DNA of 64,000 bases from an uncultured Methylobacillus sp. (GTDB lineage Bacteria; Pseudomonadota; Gammaproteobacteria; Burkholderiales; Methylophilaceae). This document shows positions 48,944-59,728 of the stretch, piece after piece. The position numbers and the translations under genes were made by a program. The DNA is taken from the NCBI GenBank assembly GCA_946478865.1, contig CAMLDO010000002.1, positions 186,001 through 250,000 on the forward strand. Reading direction: 5' to 3'. Every line of letters starts with the position of its first letter. The first letter of the stretch is position 1. The notes under the pieces were generated by a model, which made no database searches, was not told the DNA's origin, and saw only the letters and a list, made by a program, of their open reading frames with translations.

Positions 48944-49860
48944 GGGTTCTCCTGTCGGGCCGCACGCGTTACATCGCGGGCCACACCTTCACGCGCAGCG
49001 ATCACCTGCGCCACCTTGTTCCAGTCGATATAGGAATCGACGTGGGCAGTAGCAGCCAGTTCCTTGATTAGCCCATTCGCATCAATACCTTGGCGGTAGA
49101 TGTCGCGATGTGCTTCCAGATAGATCTTGTTATCGGGCGCGCGATACAGCAGCACCGGCTGGTAGATGATGGAGCCGGTATCACCCTTGTTTGTTGTTGC
49201 GAACATTTCTGCGGCGTCATCGGGGTGCAAGCGTATGCATCCGTGACTCTGGAAATGGTAGATACTTTCGGGCGCAATCGTGCCATGAATGCCGAGACCG
49301 GGCAAGCTCAAGCCCATCCAGTAACGGCCCAGAGGGTTGTCCGGACCGGGCGGCACCTCGCTGCGCACCTCCTCCCCCAGCAATTCCATTTCCTTCTGGA
49401 TCGAGGGCGGAACAAACCACGTCTTGCCCTCCTTCTTGCTGGTAATTTTGAAATCGCCGCGGTCCGTCGGCCAGTCGCGCCGCCCCATTCCCACCGGATA
49501 GGCTTTATCCACCTTGCCTTCACGCAAACGGAACAGCATGCGTTGCGGAGCGTTGATGATAATGCCATCGGCATGACCTGCGGGAACGATGTGTCGATTG
49601 TCGAGCCGCAATTCCCGACCGATCTTGAGCGGTCTGGCCGGATCCAACCCGTTCTCGCGCAGGAGCACATCAGGCTCCACGCCGTAGCGTGCGCCGATTT
49701 TCCCCAGGGTGTCGCCCGCCTTGATTCTGTAGGTATAGACCCCGCCGGTCATCGCCACTCCCGGCAGCGCCTCGGCCAATGCCGCCGCGCTCCAGGCCAG
49801 AAATACCGTCAGCAAAAGATACCGCATTTGGGTTATTGATGAGAATAAAAGTTTCTTCAT
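48940..49860 (-). CDS. L,D-transpeptidase (YkuD family) with LysM domain
   Basis: A 306-residue precursor from the ATG at 49860 (MKKLL), with an uncleaved-looking or cleavable signal (about 1-32). A LysM peptidoglycan-binding domain lies at about 40-85, followed by a YkuD catalytic domain with GIHGTIAPESIYHFQSHGCI, whose His and Cys form the active site. It cross-links peptidoglycan stems or attaches lipoprotein. The in-frame extension to 49890 is unlikely. It is coupled to the YcbK gene. Confidence 0.93.
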   Translation of the reverse strand: MKKLLFSSITQMRYLLLTVFLAWSAAALAEALPGVAMTGGVYTYRIKAGDTLGKIGARYGVEPDVLLRENGLDPARPLKIGRELRLDNRHIVPAGHADGIIINAPQRMLFRLREGKVDKAYPVGMGRRDWPTDRGDFKITSKKEGKTWFVPPSIQKEMELLGEEVRSEVPPGPDNPLGRYWMGLSLPGLGIHGTIAPESIYHFQSHGCIRLHPDDAAEMFATTNKGDTGSIIYQPVLLYRAPDNKIYLEAHRDIYRQGIDANGLIKELAATAHVDSYIDWNKVAQVIAAREGVARDVTRAARQENP

Positions 49861-49917
49861 AATCAACGCAGTTTCAGCCACACCCATCAACAGCCAATAA
49901 AAACAGGGAGAAGCATT

Positions 49918-50112
49918 ATGGTTAGAGAGGTTGAACGTTCAATCGCAGCATTTCTCGGCACCCTGCCGGAACAGGTCAGGATGTGGGATGCCAAGCTGGT
50001 ATCGGCGATGGTGCAACACCCCAGCCACTTCGAAGCCTTCAAGGCAGGAAATGATCTCGACAAATGGCTGATTTACATGTCACTCCGAACGCGCGTACTG
50101 CAGGCGGGATAA
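49918..50112 (+). CDS. 64-residue protein of unknown function
   Basis: A 64-residue soluble protein without motifs. Trp and Met are frequent; the C-terminal part (FKAGNDLDKWLIYMSLRTRV) is amphipathic and looks helical. GGGAG lies 7 nt before the ATG, so it is probably expressed. Upstream is the start of the divergent L,D-transpeptidase (57 bp); its stop abuts the end of a convergent YhcH-type gene. No homologous family is recognised. Confidence 0.6.
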   Translation: MVREVERSIAAFLGTLPEQVRMWDAKLVSAMVQHPSHFEAFKAGNDLDKWLIYMSLRTRVLQAG

Positions 50113-50562
50113 CTAGCCGACCGCAATCTTCATCACCACCTTGCGAATAGGCCCCGCGCCCACCAGCGGCGCGTGGGCATCTTCCGGGAAGAACACGCAG
50201 AAAGCACCTGGCGGCACGACCACCCATGCAGCAGGCGGATCACGGAAGAACGCAATGTCGCGTTTGTCACTATATTCGGCAGCTGGTTCCCGACAGTCGC
50301 ACAATGGCTTCCAGCCCATCTCGTCCAGGCCCTGCAGCACGAACTGGATATCGATGTATTTGCGATGACACTCCAGTTGCGCCTCCTCACGAGTGCGCGC
50401 CTCAGCTTCCTCGACGATGGCAAACAGGGATTCGCCTTCAAGCGGATAGCGGCCGGGCGTCATCGTGGCAAAATCGGTGTCGCGCAAAAAGACGAAGGCA
50501 CGTTCGAACAGCGGATGCAGGCTGGCGTAGCGGTCGGCATTGGCGAGTACGTCGAAAATCAT
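50113..50562 (-). CDS. YhcH/YjgK/YiaL family protein (cupin-like sugar-metabolism protein)
   Basis: A 149-residue protein of the YhcH/YjgK/YiaL (EbgC) family, a cupin-like beta-barrel. The early GRYPLEGESLFAIVEEAEAR segment and the middle ECHRKYIDIQFVLQGLDEMG segment are typical; conserved His and Glu may hold a metal. It is usually near sugar or sialic acid genes. Here it follows an M17 peptidase gene with an ATGA overlap, so its substrate is not hinted at. Confidence 0.9.
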   Translation of the reverse strand: MIFDVLANADRYASLHPLFERAFVFLRDTDFATMTPGRYPLEGESLFAIVEEAEARTREEAQLECHRKYIDIQFVLQGLDEMGWKPLCDCREPAAEYSDKRDIAFFRDPPAAWVVVPPGAFCVFFPEDAHAPLVGAGPIRKVVMKIAVG

Positions 50563-52016
50563 TTTGAATCGGCGCTCAGGTTTTGCAGCAACTGGAGCCC
50601 GAAGCCTACGCCAAAACCGGTGGTATCGCTCGCCACCGCGCCCAACCCGCCCTTGTGATTGACCGCAGCAAGGTCCACATGCAGCCAGGGCACGTCGTTC
50701 TCGATGAATTTCGCGAGGAAACGCGCCGCGAGAATATGGTCAGCTTCGCCATCCAGCGTGCACTGTTTCACGTCGGCGACCTTGCTTTCCAGTTCGGACT
50801 CGTAATCCTCGTCGAAGGGGAAGGCGCACACGCGCTCGCCCGCCTCCTTGCCCACGCCCACCGCCTTGCACAGCAGCTCCGGGCGGTTGCCGAGCACGCC
50901 GCTGTAACGCGTGCCGACCGCGGTGACCATGCTGCCAGTCAACGTCGCGAAATCCATCATGAAATCCGGCTTCGCGCGCGATGCGAGCGTGAGCGTGTCG
51001 GCGAGCACCATGCGTCCTTCGGCATCGGTATGGATGATCTCGATAGTCGTGCCATTGAGCGCGGTTACCACATCGTTCTGCTTGTAGGCCTTGGGGCTGA
51101 TGTGGTTCTGCGCCAGCGCAAGCCACACGTCGATCTTTACTTGCAATTTCAACCGCGTCGCCGCAAGCAAAATACCTAGCGCGACGGCGGAACCGTTCAT
51201 GTCCTCGTGCATGCCGTGCATGTAGCGCGCCGGCTTGAGGTTATGCCCGCCGGTGTCGAAGCAAATCCCCTTGCCCACCAGCGCGTAGGATTTCTTCGCC
51301 TTCTTCGGCGCATAAGTAAGGTGCACGATGGCAGCATCGTCGATTTCCGAGCCCTGCGCCACAGCGACGAAAGCACCCGCGCCGAGCTTGCGCAGCTTCT
51401 TCATGTCGTATTCTTCATGCGTCCAGCCATGCTCGCCAGCCAGAGCCTTGATCCGGTCGCGATACAGGCCGGGTGTGAGATCGTTGGGCGGCAGCGTAGT
51501 GAGGTTGCGCGTGAGCGTGTTGCCCTCGGCCAGCGCTTCGGCAGCGGAAACATCACCCGCATAACCAAACAGCGCAATCTTCTGGAGCGCGCGGCGCTCA
51601 TCCTTTTTCTTGCGCACGGGCAGATGTGCGCCATTCACCGATGCGACATAAACCGCTGCGCGTGCCGCGGTTTCCCGCTGCGCGTCATTGCCGTAAACGG
51701 CAATCGCAAGCTGCTCGGGCTGCTCTTCCAGCAGCGCGCCCACTGCCTTGCGCAAGGCAGTATGGCGCTCGAATGTCGAATGCTCGTCCTTGAGCACCAC
51801 CCAGGCCGCGACCGCACCATTGGGCAGGTCCGCCACCAGCGGGCTTTTGCCGAGATCCTCGTATTTTTCCTTGCGGCGCTTCAGCTTGGCGTCCAGCGTT
51901 TCGGCAAACGGAAGCGCGTCCGGGCGCTGCGCAGGCAGCACGAACAACAGATGCGTCGCCTTGCCCAAGACTTTCTCTGTAACCGTTTTTCCGTTTAAAA
52001 CCACACTGGGAAGCAT
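50559..52016 (-). CDS. Leucyl aminopeptidase family (M17) protein
   Basis: A 485-residue M17 zinc aminopeptidase. The metal-binding core has GKGICFDTGGHNLKP (about 250), HEDMNGSAVALG (about 275) and TDAEGRMVLADTL (about 335). The signature NTDAEGR is kept as HTDAEGR, and the DTGG replaces the more common DTGGI/DSGG. It could be a PepA/PepB-like enzyme or a diverged member. It is divergent from aceE with a 183-bp gap that holds no promoter I can defend. Confidence 0.9.
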   Translation of the reverse strand: MLPSVVLNGKTVTEKVLGKATHLLFVLPAQRPDALPFAETLDAKLKRRKEKYEDLGKSPLVADLPNGAVAAWVVLKDEHSTFERHTALRKAVGALLEEQPEQLAIAVYGNDAQRETAARAAVYVASVNGAHLPVRKKKDERRALQKIALFGYAGDVSAAEALAEGNTLTRNLTTLPPNDLTPGLYRDRIKALAGEHGWTHEEYDMKKLRKLGAGAFVAVAQGSEIDDAAIVHLTYAPKKAKKSYALVGKGICFDTGGHNLKPARYMHGMHEDMNGSAVALGILLAATRLKLQVKIDVWLALAQNHISPKAYKQNDVVTALNGTTIEIIHTDAEGRMVLADTLTLASRAKPDFMMDFATLTGSMVTAVGTRYSGVLGNRPELLCKAVGVGKEAGERVCAFPFDEDYESELESKVADVKQCTLDGEADHILAARFLAKFIENDVPWLHVDLAAVNHKGGLGAVASDTTGFGVGFGLQLLQNLSADSK

Positions 52017-52199
52017 TGCCTGTCCTTTCTATAACCTTATGTTTTGACAGGATTTAAGGGTTAGACCAGCCTCCCTCCACCCTGTCTTTAAACTTGACCT
52101 AAACAGTCAAAATAGCGAAGATAGCGGCTTTTATGTTCAGCAAATCCAGCCGTATTCGCTTGTAAATTATAGCGATGCGAGCCCCAGGAGAGAATTTAG

Positions 52200-54857
52200 A
52201 TGACCAATCCCACCCCCGACATCGACCCGCAGGAAACGCAGGAATGGCTTGATGCCATCGACGCGGTGCTGGAACAGGAGGGAACCGAACGTGCGCACTT
52301 TCTGCTGGAACAGCTGATCGACAAGGCGCGTCGTTCCGGCGCCTATCTGCCGTACAACGCGACGACCGCCTACCTCAACACCATTCCCGTGCACCTGCAG
52401 GAAAAGCTGCCGGGCGACCCCGCGATGGAGCGCCGCATCCGCGCGCTGATCCGCTGGAACGCGATCGTTACAGTGATGCGCGCCAATGAGAAATCGCCGG
52501 GCGTGGGCGGCCACATCGCGAGCTTCCAGTCCGCAGCGACGCTGTATGACGTGGGCTTCAACCACTTTTTCCGTGCCGCCAACGACAAGTTCGGCGGCGA
52601 CCTGGTCATGTTCCAGGGCCACTCTTCGCCAGGCATCTATGCCCGCGCCTTCATCGAAGGCCGCCTGACCGAAGAGCAGATGGAGAATTTCCGCCAGGAA
52701 ACCGGCGGCAACGGCCTGCCCTCCTACCCGCACCCGTGGCTGATGCCGGACTTCTGGCAATTCCCCACCGTGTCCATGGGCCTGGGTCCGTTGCAAGGTA
52801 TTTACACCGCGCGCTTCCTCAAATACCTGCACGACCGCGGCATCGCCGACACCAGCGACCGCAAGGTGTGGGTGTTCTGCGGCGACGGCGAAATGGACGA
52901 GCCGGAATCGCTGGGCGCGATCTCGCTCGCCGCACGCGAAAAGCTGGACAACCTGATCTTCGTCATCAACTGCAACCTGCAGCGTCTGGACGGCCCGGTG
53001 CGCGGCAATGGCAAGATCATTCAGGAACTGGAAGCCGATTTCCGCGGCGCCGGCTGGAATGTGCTCAAGGTGATCTGGGGTTCCTACTGGGATCCGCTGC
53101 TCGCGATGGACAAGGACGGCCTGCTCAAGCAGCGCATGGAAGAAGCCGTCGACGGCGAATACCAGAACTTCAAGGCCAAGGGTGGCGCGTATACCCGCGA
53201 GCACTTCTTCGGCAAGTATCCTGAGCTCAAGGAAATGGTCGCGGCCATGTCCGATGCGGACATCTGGCGCCTCAACCGCGGCGGCCACGACCCGCACAAG
53301 GTGTATGCCGCCTATGCAGCCGCGTCCAAGCACGTCGGTCAGCCGACCGTGATCCTGGCCAAGACCGTCAAGGGCTACGGCATGGGCGCCGCCGGCGAAG
53401 CGCAGAACCCGACCCACCAGCAGAAGGGCCTGGACGTCGATTCGCTCAAGGCCTTCCGCGACCGTTTCGATATTCCGATTGCCGACGCCGAACTGGAAAA
53501 GCTGCCGTTCTACCGCCCGGCCGAAGACAGTCCGGAAATGCAATACCTGCGCGAGCGCCGCGCTACACTGGGCGGCTATGTGCCGGCCCGTCGCCGCAAG
53601 GGCAATGAGCTCACTACGCCAGAGTTGTCCGCATTCGACAACATGCTGGGCACCACCGGTGACCGCGAGATTTCGACCACGATGGCCTTCGTGCGCATCC
53701 TGTCCACGCTGGTCAAGGACAAGAACATCGGCAAGTACGTCGTGCCCATCGTCCCCGACGAAGCGCGTACCTTCGGCATGGAAGGCATGTTCCGCCAGTT
53801 GGGCATCTACTCGTCTGTCGGCCAGCTCTACGAGCCGGTCGACTCCGACCAGGTGATGTTCTACAAGGAATCCAAGACCGGCCAGATTCTGGAGGAAGGC
53901 ATCAACGAAGCCGGTGCGTTCTCGTCCTGGCTCGCCGCCGCGACCTCCTACAGCGTCACCGGCGTACAGATGATTCCGTTCTACATCTACTACTCGATGT
54001 TCGGCTTCCAGCGTATCGGCGACCTCGCCTGGGCCGCTGGCGACAGCCGTGCGCGCGGCTTCCTGCTGGGCGCAACCGCCGGCCGCACCACATTGAACGG
54101 TGAAGGCCTGCAGCACGAGGACGGCCACAGCCACATCCTGTCGGGCACCATTCCCAACTGCGTGTCCTACGACCCGACTTTCCATTACGAGTTGGCGGTG
54201 ATCGTGCAGGACGGCCTGCGCCGCATGGTGCAGAACCAGGAAGACGTGTTCTACTACCTCACGCTCATGAACGAGAACTACACCCACCCCGACATGCCCA
54301 AGGGTGTCGAGGAAGGCATCATCAAGGGCCTGTATTCGTTCAGCAAATCCAAGGCCAAGGGCCCCAAGGTCCAGCTCATGGGCAGCGGCGTGATCCTGCG
54401 CGAAGTCATCGCAGCCGCCGAGCTGCTGGAGAAGGATTGGGGCGTATCCGCCGATGTGTGGAGCGCCACCAGCTTCAACGAACTGCGCCGCGATGGTCTC
54501 GATGCGCACCGCTGGAACCTGCTGCATCCGGAAGACAAGCCGCGCGAAAGCCATGTCGAGCAGTGCTTCAAGAAGGCTGAAGGCCCGGTCATCGCTTCGA
54601 CCGACTACATGAAGTCGTTCGCCGACCAGATCCGCGCCTTCGTGCCGCAACGCTTCGTCACGCTGGGCACGGACGGTTTCGGCCGCTCGGACAGCCGTGA
54701 AGCGCTGCGCAAGCACTTCGAGGTGGATCGCCACTACGTGGTGCTGGCCGCACTCAAGGCGCTTGCCGACGAAGGCAAGCTGCCGGCGTCCAAGGCTGCG
54801 GAAGCGATCAAGAAATACGGCATCGACATTAACAAGCCGAACCCGTTGACGGTTTGA
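52200..54857 (+). CDS. aceE: Pyruvate dehydrogenase E1 component (homodimeric)
   Basis: An 885-residue thiamine-diphosphate E1 of the homodimeric type, the usual length. The ThDP-binding segment GDGEMDEPESLGA lies near residue 229, followed by INCNLQRLDGPVRGN. It decarboxylates pyruvate and transfers the acetyl group to lipoyl-AceF. It has an AGGAGAG ribosome binding site 8 nt before the ATG. It heads the aceE-aceF-lpdA operon, with a hairpin in each gap. Confidence 0.97.
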   Translation: MTNPTPDIDPQETQEWLDAIDAVLEQEGTERAHFLLEQLIDKARRSGAYLPYNATTAYLNTIPVHLQEKLPGDPAMERRIRALIRWNAIVTVMRANEKSPGVGGHIASFQSAATLYDVGFNHFFRAANDKFGGDLVMFQGHSSPGIYARAFIEGRLTEEQMENFRQETGGNGLPSYPHPWLMPDFWQFPTVSMGLGPLQGIYTARFLKYLHDRGIADTSDRKVWVFCGDGEMDEPESLGAISLAAREKLDNLIFVINCNLQRLDGPVRGNGKIIQELEADFRGAGWNVLKVIWGSYWDPLLAMDKDGLLKQRMEEAVDGEYQNFKAKGGAYTREHFFGKYPELKEMVAAMSDADIWRLNRGGHDPHKVYAAYAAASKHVGQPTVILAKTVKGYGMGAAGEAQNPTHQQKGLDVDSLKAFRDRFDIPIADAELEKLPFYRPAEDSPEMQYLRERRATLGGYVPARRRKGNELTTPELSAFDNMLGTTGDREISTTMAFVRILSTLVKDKNIGKYVVPIVPDEARTFGMEGMFRQLGIYSSVGQLYEPVDSDQVMFYKESKTGQILEEGINEAGAFSSWLAAATSYSVTGVQMIPFYIYYSMFGFQRIGDLAWAAGDSRARGFLLGATAGRTTLNGEGLQHEDGHSHILSGTIPNCVSYDPTFHYELAVIVQDGLRRMVQNQEDVFYYLTLMNENYTHPDMPKGVEEGIIKGLYSFSKSKAKGPKVQLMGSGVILREVIAAAELLEKDWGVSADVWSATSFNELRRDGLDAHRWNLLHPEDKPRESHVEQCFKKAEGPVIASTDYMKSFADQIRAFVPQRFVTLGTDGFGRSDSREALRKHFEVDRHYVVLAALKALADEGKLPASKAAEAIKKYGIDINKPNPLTV

Positions 54858-54886
54858 GCCGCCAAGCCGCCATTAAAGAGCGGCTC
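54856..54886 (+). promoter_or_regulatory. Hairpin between aceE and aceF
   Basis: The arms gagccgc (54856-54862) and gcggctc (54880-54886) are perfect 7-bp complements; an alternative pairing uses agccgc at 54865-54870. It begins in the aceE stop codon and has no T-run. It may protect or process the operon mRNA to set subunit ratios; this is inference. Confidence 0.45.
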
Positions 54887-54909
54887 GACTAAAAAGTTAA
54901 GGGAACACT

Positions 54910-56256
54910 ATGAGCCAAACCATTGAAGTGAAAGTGCCCGACATCGGCAATTTCGATTCCGTCGATGTCATCGAGGTGCATATCAAGGCGGGAGACACCG
55001 TCAGTCAGGACGATTCACTGATCACGCTGGAATCCGACAAGGCGTCGATGGATATCCCCTCGCCTGTCTCCGGCACGGTCAAGGAAGTAAAGATCAAGGT
55101 CGGTGACAAGGTTGCGCAAGGTGTACTGATCGCCCTGGTGGATGCCGAAGCCGGCGCTGCCGCGGCCCCGGCTGAAGCGCCCAAGGCCGCCGAGCCCGTT
55201 CCGGCTCCGCCGCAGGTGAACAAGGTCGCCAACGTCGAAGTGCCGCCGCCCTCGCGCGAGGTACCCGAAGTGCCCAAGCCCATCCAGCCGCAAGCCACGC
55301 CGAATCCGGTGGCCGCACGCGCCGAATTCGCACCCGGCAAGAATCCGCACGCGAGCCCGTCCGTCCGCAAGTTCGCCCGCGAACTCGGCGCGGACTTGGC
55401 GCGCGTTACCGGCAGCGGCCCCAAAGGCCGTATCAGCAAGGAAGACGTCACCGCCTGGATCAAGAACGAGCTGACCAAGCCGCGCACCGAAGCTGCTGCG
55501 GGCGGCCCGGGCCTGTCCGTGCTCGCCATGCCCAATATCGACTTCACCCAGTTCGGCGAGATCGAAAACCAGCCGCTGCCGCGCATCAAGAAGATTTCCG
55601 GGGCCAACCTTCACCGCAACTGGGTCACCGCGCCGCACGTCACGCAATTCGACGCGGCCGACATTACCGACCTGGAAGACTTCCGCAAGTCCATGCAGGA
55701 CGAAGCGGCCAAGCGCGGCGTCAAGCTGACCATGCTGGCCTTCCTCATGAAGGCGGTGGTCAACGCGTTGCGTGCCTACCCCAACTTCAATGCTTCGCTT
55801 TCCGCCGACGGCAGCGAGCTCATCCTCAAGAAGTATTTCCACATCGGCTTCGCCTGCGATACGCCGGACGGCCTGGTCGTCCCGGTGATCCGCGACGTGA
55901 ACCAGAAGGACGTACTGGATATCGCGCGCGAGCTCGGCGAACTGTCCGCCAAGGCCCGCGAGCGCAAGCTCAAGGTCGAGGAAATGCAGGGCGGCTGCTT
56001 CACGATTTCCAGCCTGGGCGGCATTGGCGGCACCTCGTTCACGCCTATCATCAACTGCCCGGAAGTGGCGATTCTCGGCGTTTCCCGCTCCAGCATCGAG
56101 CCGGTGTGGGACGCCAAGAGCAAGAGCTTCGAGCCGCGCCTGATGCTGCCGCTGTCACTGTCTTACGACCATCGCGTCATCGACGGCGCCGACGGCGCGC
56201 GCTTCACCAGCCACCTGCGCGTCATGCTGTCCGACGTGCGCCGCCTGCTGCTCTAA
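54910..56256 (+). CDS. aceF: Dihydrolipoamide acetyltransferase (E2), single lipoyl domain
   Basis: A 448-residue E2. One lipoyl domain (about 1-75) has the lipoylated Lys in ESDKAS. An Ala/Pro linker (about 80-135), a peripheral subunit-binding domain (about 140-180) and a catalytic domain (about 215-448) with the HRVIDGADGARF active-site region follow. Escherichia coli AceF has three lipoyl domains; here there is one, and a second copy of the same domain begins the lpdA gene. It makes acetyl-CoA from acetyl-lipoate. Confidence 0.96.
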   Translation: MSQTIEVKVPDIGNFDSVDVIEVHIKAGDTVSQDDSLITLESDKASMDIPSPVSGTVKEVKIKVGDKVAQGVLIALVDAEAGAAAAPAEAPKAAEPVPAPPQVNKVANVEVPPPSREVPEVPKPIQPQATPNPVAARAEFAPGKNPHASPSVRKFARELGADLARVTGSGPKGRISKEDVTAWIKNELTKPRTEAAAGGPGLSVLAMPNIDFTQFGEIENQPLPRIKKISGANLHRNWVTAPHVTQFDAADITDLEDFRKSMQDEAAKRGVKLTMLAFLMKAVVNALRAYPNFNASLSADGSELILKKYFHIGFACDTPDGLVVPVIRDVNQKDVLDIARELGELSAKARERKLKVEEMQGGCFTISSLGGIGGTSFTPIINCPEVAILGVSRSSIEPVWDAKSKSFEPRLMLPLSLSYDHRVIDGADGARFTSHLRVMLSDVRRLLL

Positions 56257-56269
56257 TTGATCAGAACAG

Positions 56270-56316
56270 CCAGGGGCTGGGACCGCCGGGAGATAACGGT
56301 GCGCCCAGCCCGCTGG
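56270..56316 (+). promoter_or_regulatory. Long hairpin between aceF and lpdA
   Basis: The arms ccaggggctggg (56270-56281) and cccagcccgctgg (56304-56316) pair over 12 bp with one bulged base. The 22-nt loop contains a smaller accg/cggt stem. It has no T-run, lies 14 bp after aceF stops and 19 bp before lpdA starts, so it is likely an RNA stability or processing element rather than a terminator. Confidence 0.55.
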
Positions 56317-56335
56317 CGATGAAAACGAGGTTTTT

Positions 56336-58093
<1,758 letters not shown>

Positions 58094-58116
58094 GCAGCTC
58101 GACTGTGCGATCCAAG

Positions 58117-58144
58117 AAAAACGGCGCGTATCGCGCCGTTTTTC
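58117..58144 (+). terminator. Terminator of the pyruvate dehydrogenase operon
   Basis: The arms aaaaacggcgcg and cgcgccgttttt make a 12-bp stem with a tat loop, the right arm ending in a run of T. It lies 24 bp after the lpdA stop and before the GlcD-type gene. Confidence 0.95.
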
Positions 58145-58180
58145 ATTCTCCCGACCTTCTCGTTGTGCTAAATTCGCCGC

Positions 58181-59551
58181 ATGAATTCTTCCGCTCTGCT
58201 TTCCTCTCTGCAATCGCAATTCCCTGCTGACCGTTTGTTCACCGACCTGGTCGATTGCTATGCTTACAGCTACGACAATTCGCGCAACTTCAAGCCACCC
58301 ATTGCGGTGGTGTTTCCGCTGACTACTGAAGAAGTACAGACCGTCGTGCGTCTTTGCAACGAGCACAAGGTGCCGCTGGTTCCCCGTGGGCGCGGCACGG
58401 GCACCGCAGGCGGCAGCGTGCCGGAACAGGGCGGCGTGGCGTTGTCGCTGGAGCGCATGAACCGCATCCTGTCGATCGACCCCGACAATCGCATGGCGAT
58501 CATCGAGCCGGGCGTGCTCAACCAGGAATTACAGGATGCGATCCGCCCCAAGGGCTTCTTCTGGCCGCCGGACCCGTCCAGCGCGCCCTATTGCTCCGTC
58601 GGCGGCAATCTCGCCACCTGCGCGGCCGGGCCTCATGCAGTCAAGTATGGTGTTGCACGCGATCACGTGCTGGGATTGAAGGCCGTCACAGGCAAGGGCG
58701 AGCTCATCAAGACCGGCTGCTACACCACCAAGGGTGTGGTCGGCTATGATCTAACGCGGCTTATCGTCGGCTCCGAAGGCACGCTCGCGGTCATCGTCGA
58801 AGCGACGCTCAAGCTCACGCCGCTGCCGCGTGCAACGGGCGGGCTTACAGCACAGTTCAAGGACACCGTGAGCTGCGCGCATGCGATCGCAGCCATCATG
58901 GCGCAGCCGTTCGTGCCCTCCGCGCTGGAATTCCTCGACAACAACGCGCTCAACCTCATTCGCAACCGCCATCCGGGCATGCTGCCGGAGGAAATGCGTG
59001 CCCTGCTCATGATCGAGGTGGACGGTTCGGAGAGCGAAATTGCCGAGGCTTCGGAAGCCATCCTCCAGGCTTGCCAGGTGGAGGGGCTCATCGAGGCCAA
59101 GCTGGCGCATGACACCAAGTCGTTGTGGGCCGCGCGCAAGGCGCTGTCCCCTTTGTTACGCGACGTGGCGCCCAAGAAAATCAACGAGGACGTGGCTGTA
59201 CCGGTATCGCGCCTGCCCGAGTTGCTGGGCGGCATTGAGGCGCTGGCGTCGCGCTACGACATTGCCAACGTGAATTTCGGTCACGCCGGCAACGGCAACA
59301 TCCACGTCAATCTGCTGGTCGACCCGGGGAATCCGGACGAGATGGAGCGGGCCGAAGCCTGTCTGGACGAGGTGTTCTCGCTCGTGCTGTCGCTCGACGG
59401 CACGCTCTCGGGCGAGCACGGCGTCGGCATGGCGAAGCGTCCCTTCGTACCACGCGAGATCGATCCCACGACCATCGCGGTCATGAAATCGGTCAAGCAG
59501 GCATTCGATCCCGCGAATATCCTGAATCCGGGGAAGCTGTTCCCCGGATAG
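58181..59551 (+). CDS. FAD-linked oxidase, GlcD/D-lactate dehydrogenase type
   Basis: A 456-residue protein of the FAD-binding_4 / FAD-oxidase_C family. The FAD PRGRGTGTAGGSVP segment lies near residue 68, SVGGNLATCAAGPHAVKYG follows near residue 140, and a C-terminal HAGNGNIHVNLL metal/substrate region is near residue 368. It could be glycolate oxidase subunit GlcD, a D-lactate dehydrogenase or a 2-hydroxyacid relative. GlcE and GlcF genes are absent here, so a single-subunit D-lactate-type role is likelier. It starts 37 bp after the lpdA terminator. Confidence 0.88.
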   Translation: MNSSALLSSLQSQFPADRLFTDLVDCYAYSYDNSRNFKPPIAVVFPLTTEEVQTVVRLCNEHKVPLVPRGRGTGTAGGSVPEQGGVALSLERMNRILSIDPDNRMAIIEPGVLNQELQDAIRPKGFFWPPDPSSAPYCSVGGNLATCAAGPHAVKYGVARDHVLGLKAVTGKGELIKTGCYTTKGVVGYDLTRLIVGSEGTLAVIVEATLKLTPLPRATGGLTAQFKDTVSCAHAIAAIMAQPFVPSALEFLDNNALNLIRNRHPGMLPEEMRALLMIEVDGSESEIAEASEAILQACQVEGLIEAKLAHDTKSLWAARKALSPLLRDVAPKKINEDVAVPVSRLPELLGGIEALASRYDIANVNFGHAGNGNIHVNLLVDPGNPDEMERAEACLDEVFSLVLSLDGTLSGEHGVGMAKRPFVPREIDPTTIAVMKSVKQAFDPANILNPGKLFPG

Positions 59552-59555
59552 TCGG

Positions 59556-59675
59556 TTAATGGGCGGTCAGCTGCTTTCTGCGGCTACGCCCAGATACGCG
59601 GTCTATCATGCGCTTGGCCACGACGACGGCGGCGGCAAACGCGACCTGCTTCACTACGGTTCTCATCAGTCCCAT
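59556..59675 (-). CDS. Predicted 39-residue small membrane-type peptide
   Basis: Read from the sequence: an ATG at 59675 (or 59678) opens to a TAA at 59556-59558. AAGGAGAA is just upstream, with GGAG 5 nt before the 59675 ATG. The peptide, from MGLMRTVVKQVAFAAAVV on, has one short hydrophobic stretch (residues 6-20) followed by a basic tail with the cluster GRSRRKQ. It may be a single-pass or amphipathic membrane peptide. Its good ribosome binding site in a 177-bp gap supports translation; conservation is untested. Confidence 0.5.
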   Translation of the reverse strand: MGLMRTVVKQVAFAAAVVVAKRMIDRVSGRSRRKQLTAH

Positions 59676-59728
59676 CATTTCTCCTTTCAGGCTGAGCCCA
59701 GGTTCCCAGGCGATTAGTTCATAGGTGA

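Noticed and set aside
52020..52199. Promoters in the gap between the M17 peptidase and aceE (a TTGACA and a TTGACC are present)
   Set aside because: Neither has a fitting -10 at 16-18 bp in the right direction, so I could not support a promoter.
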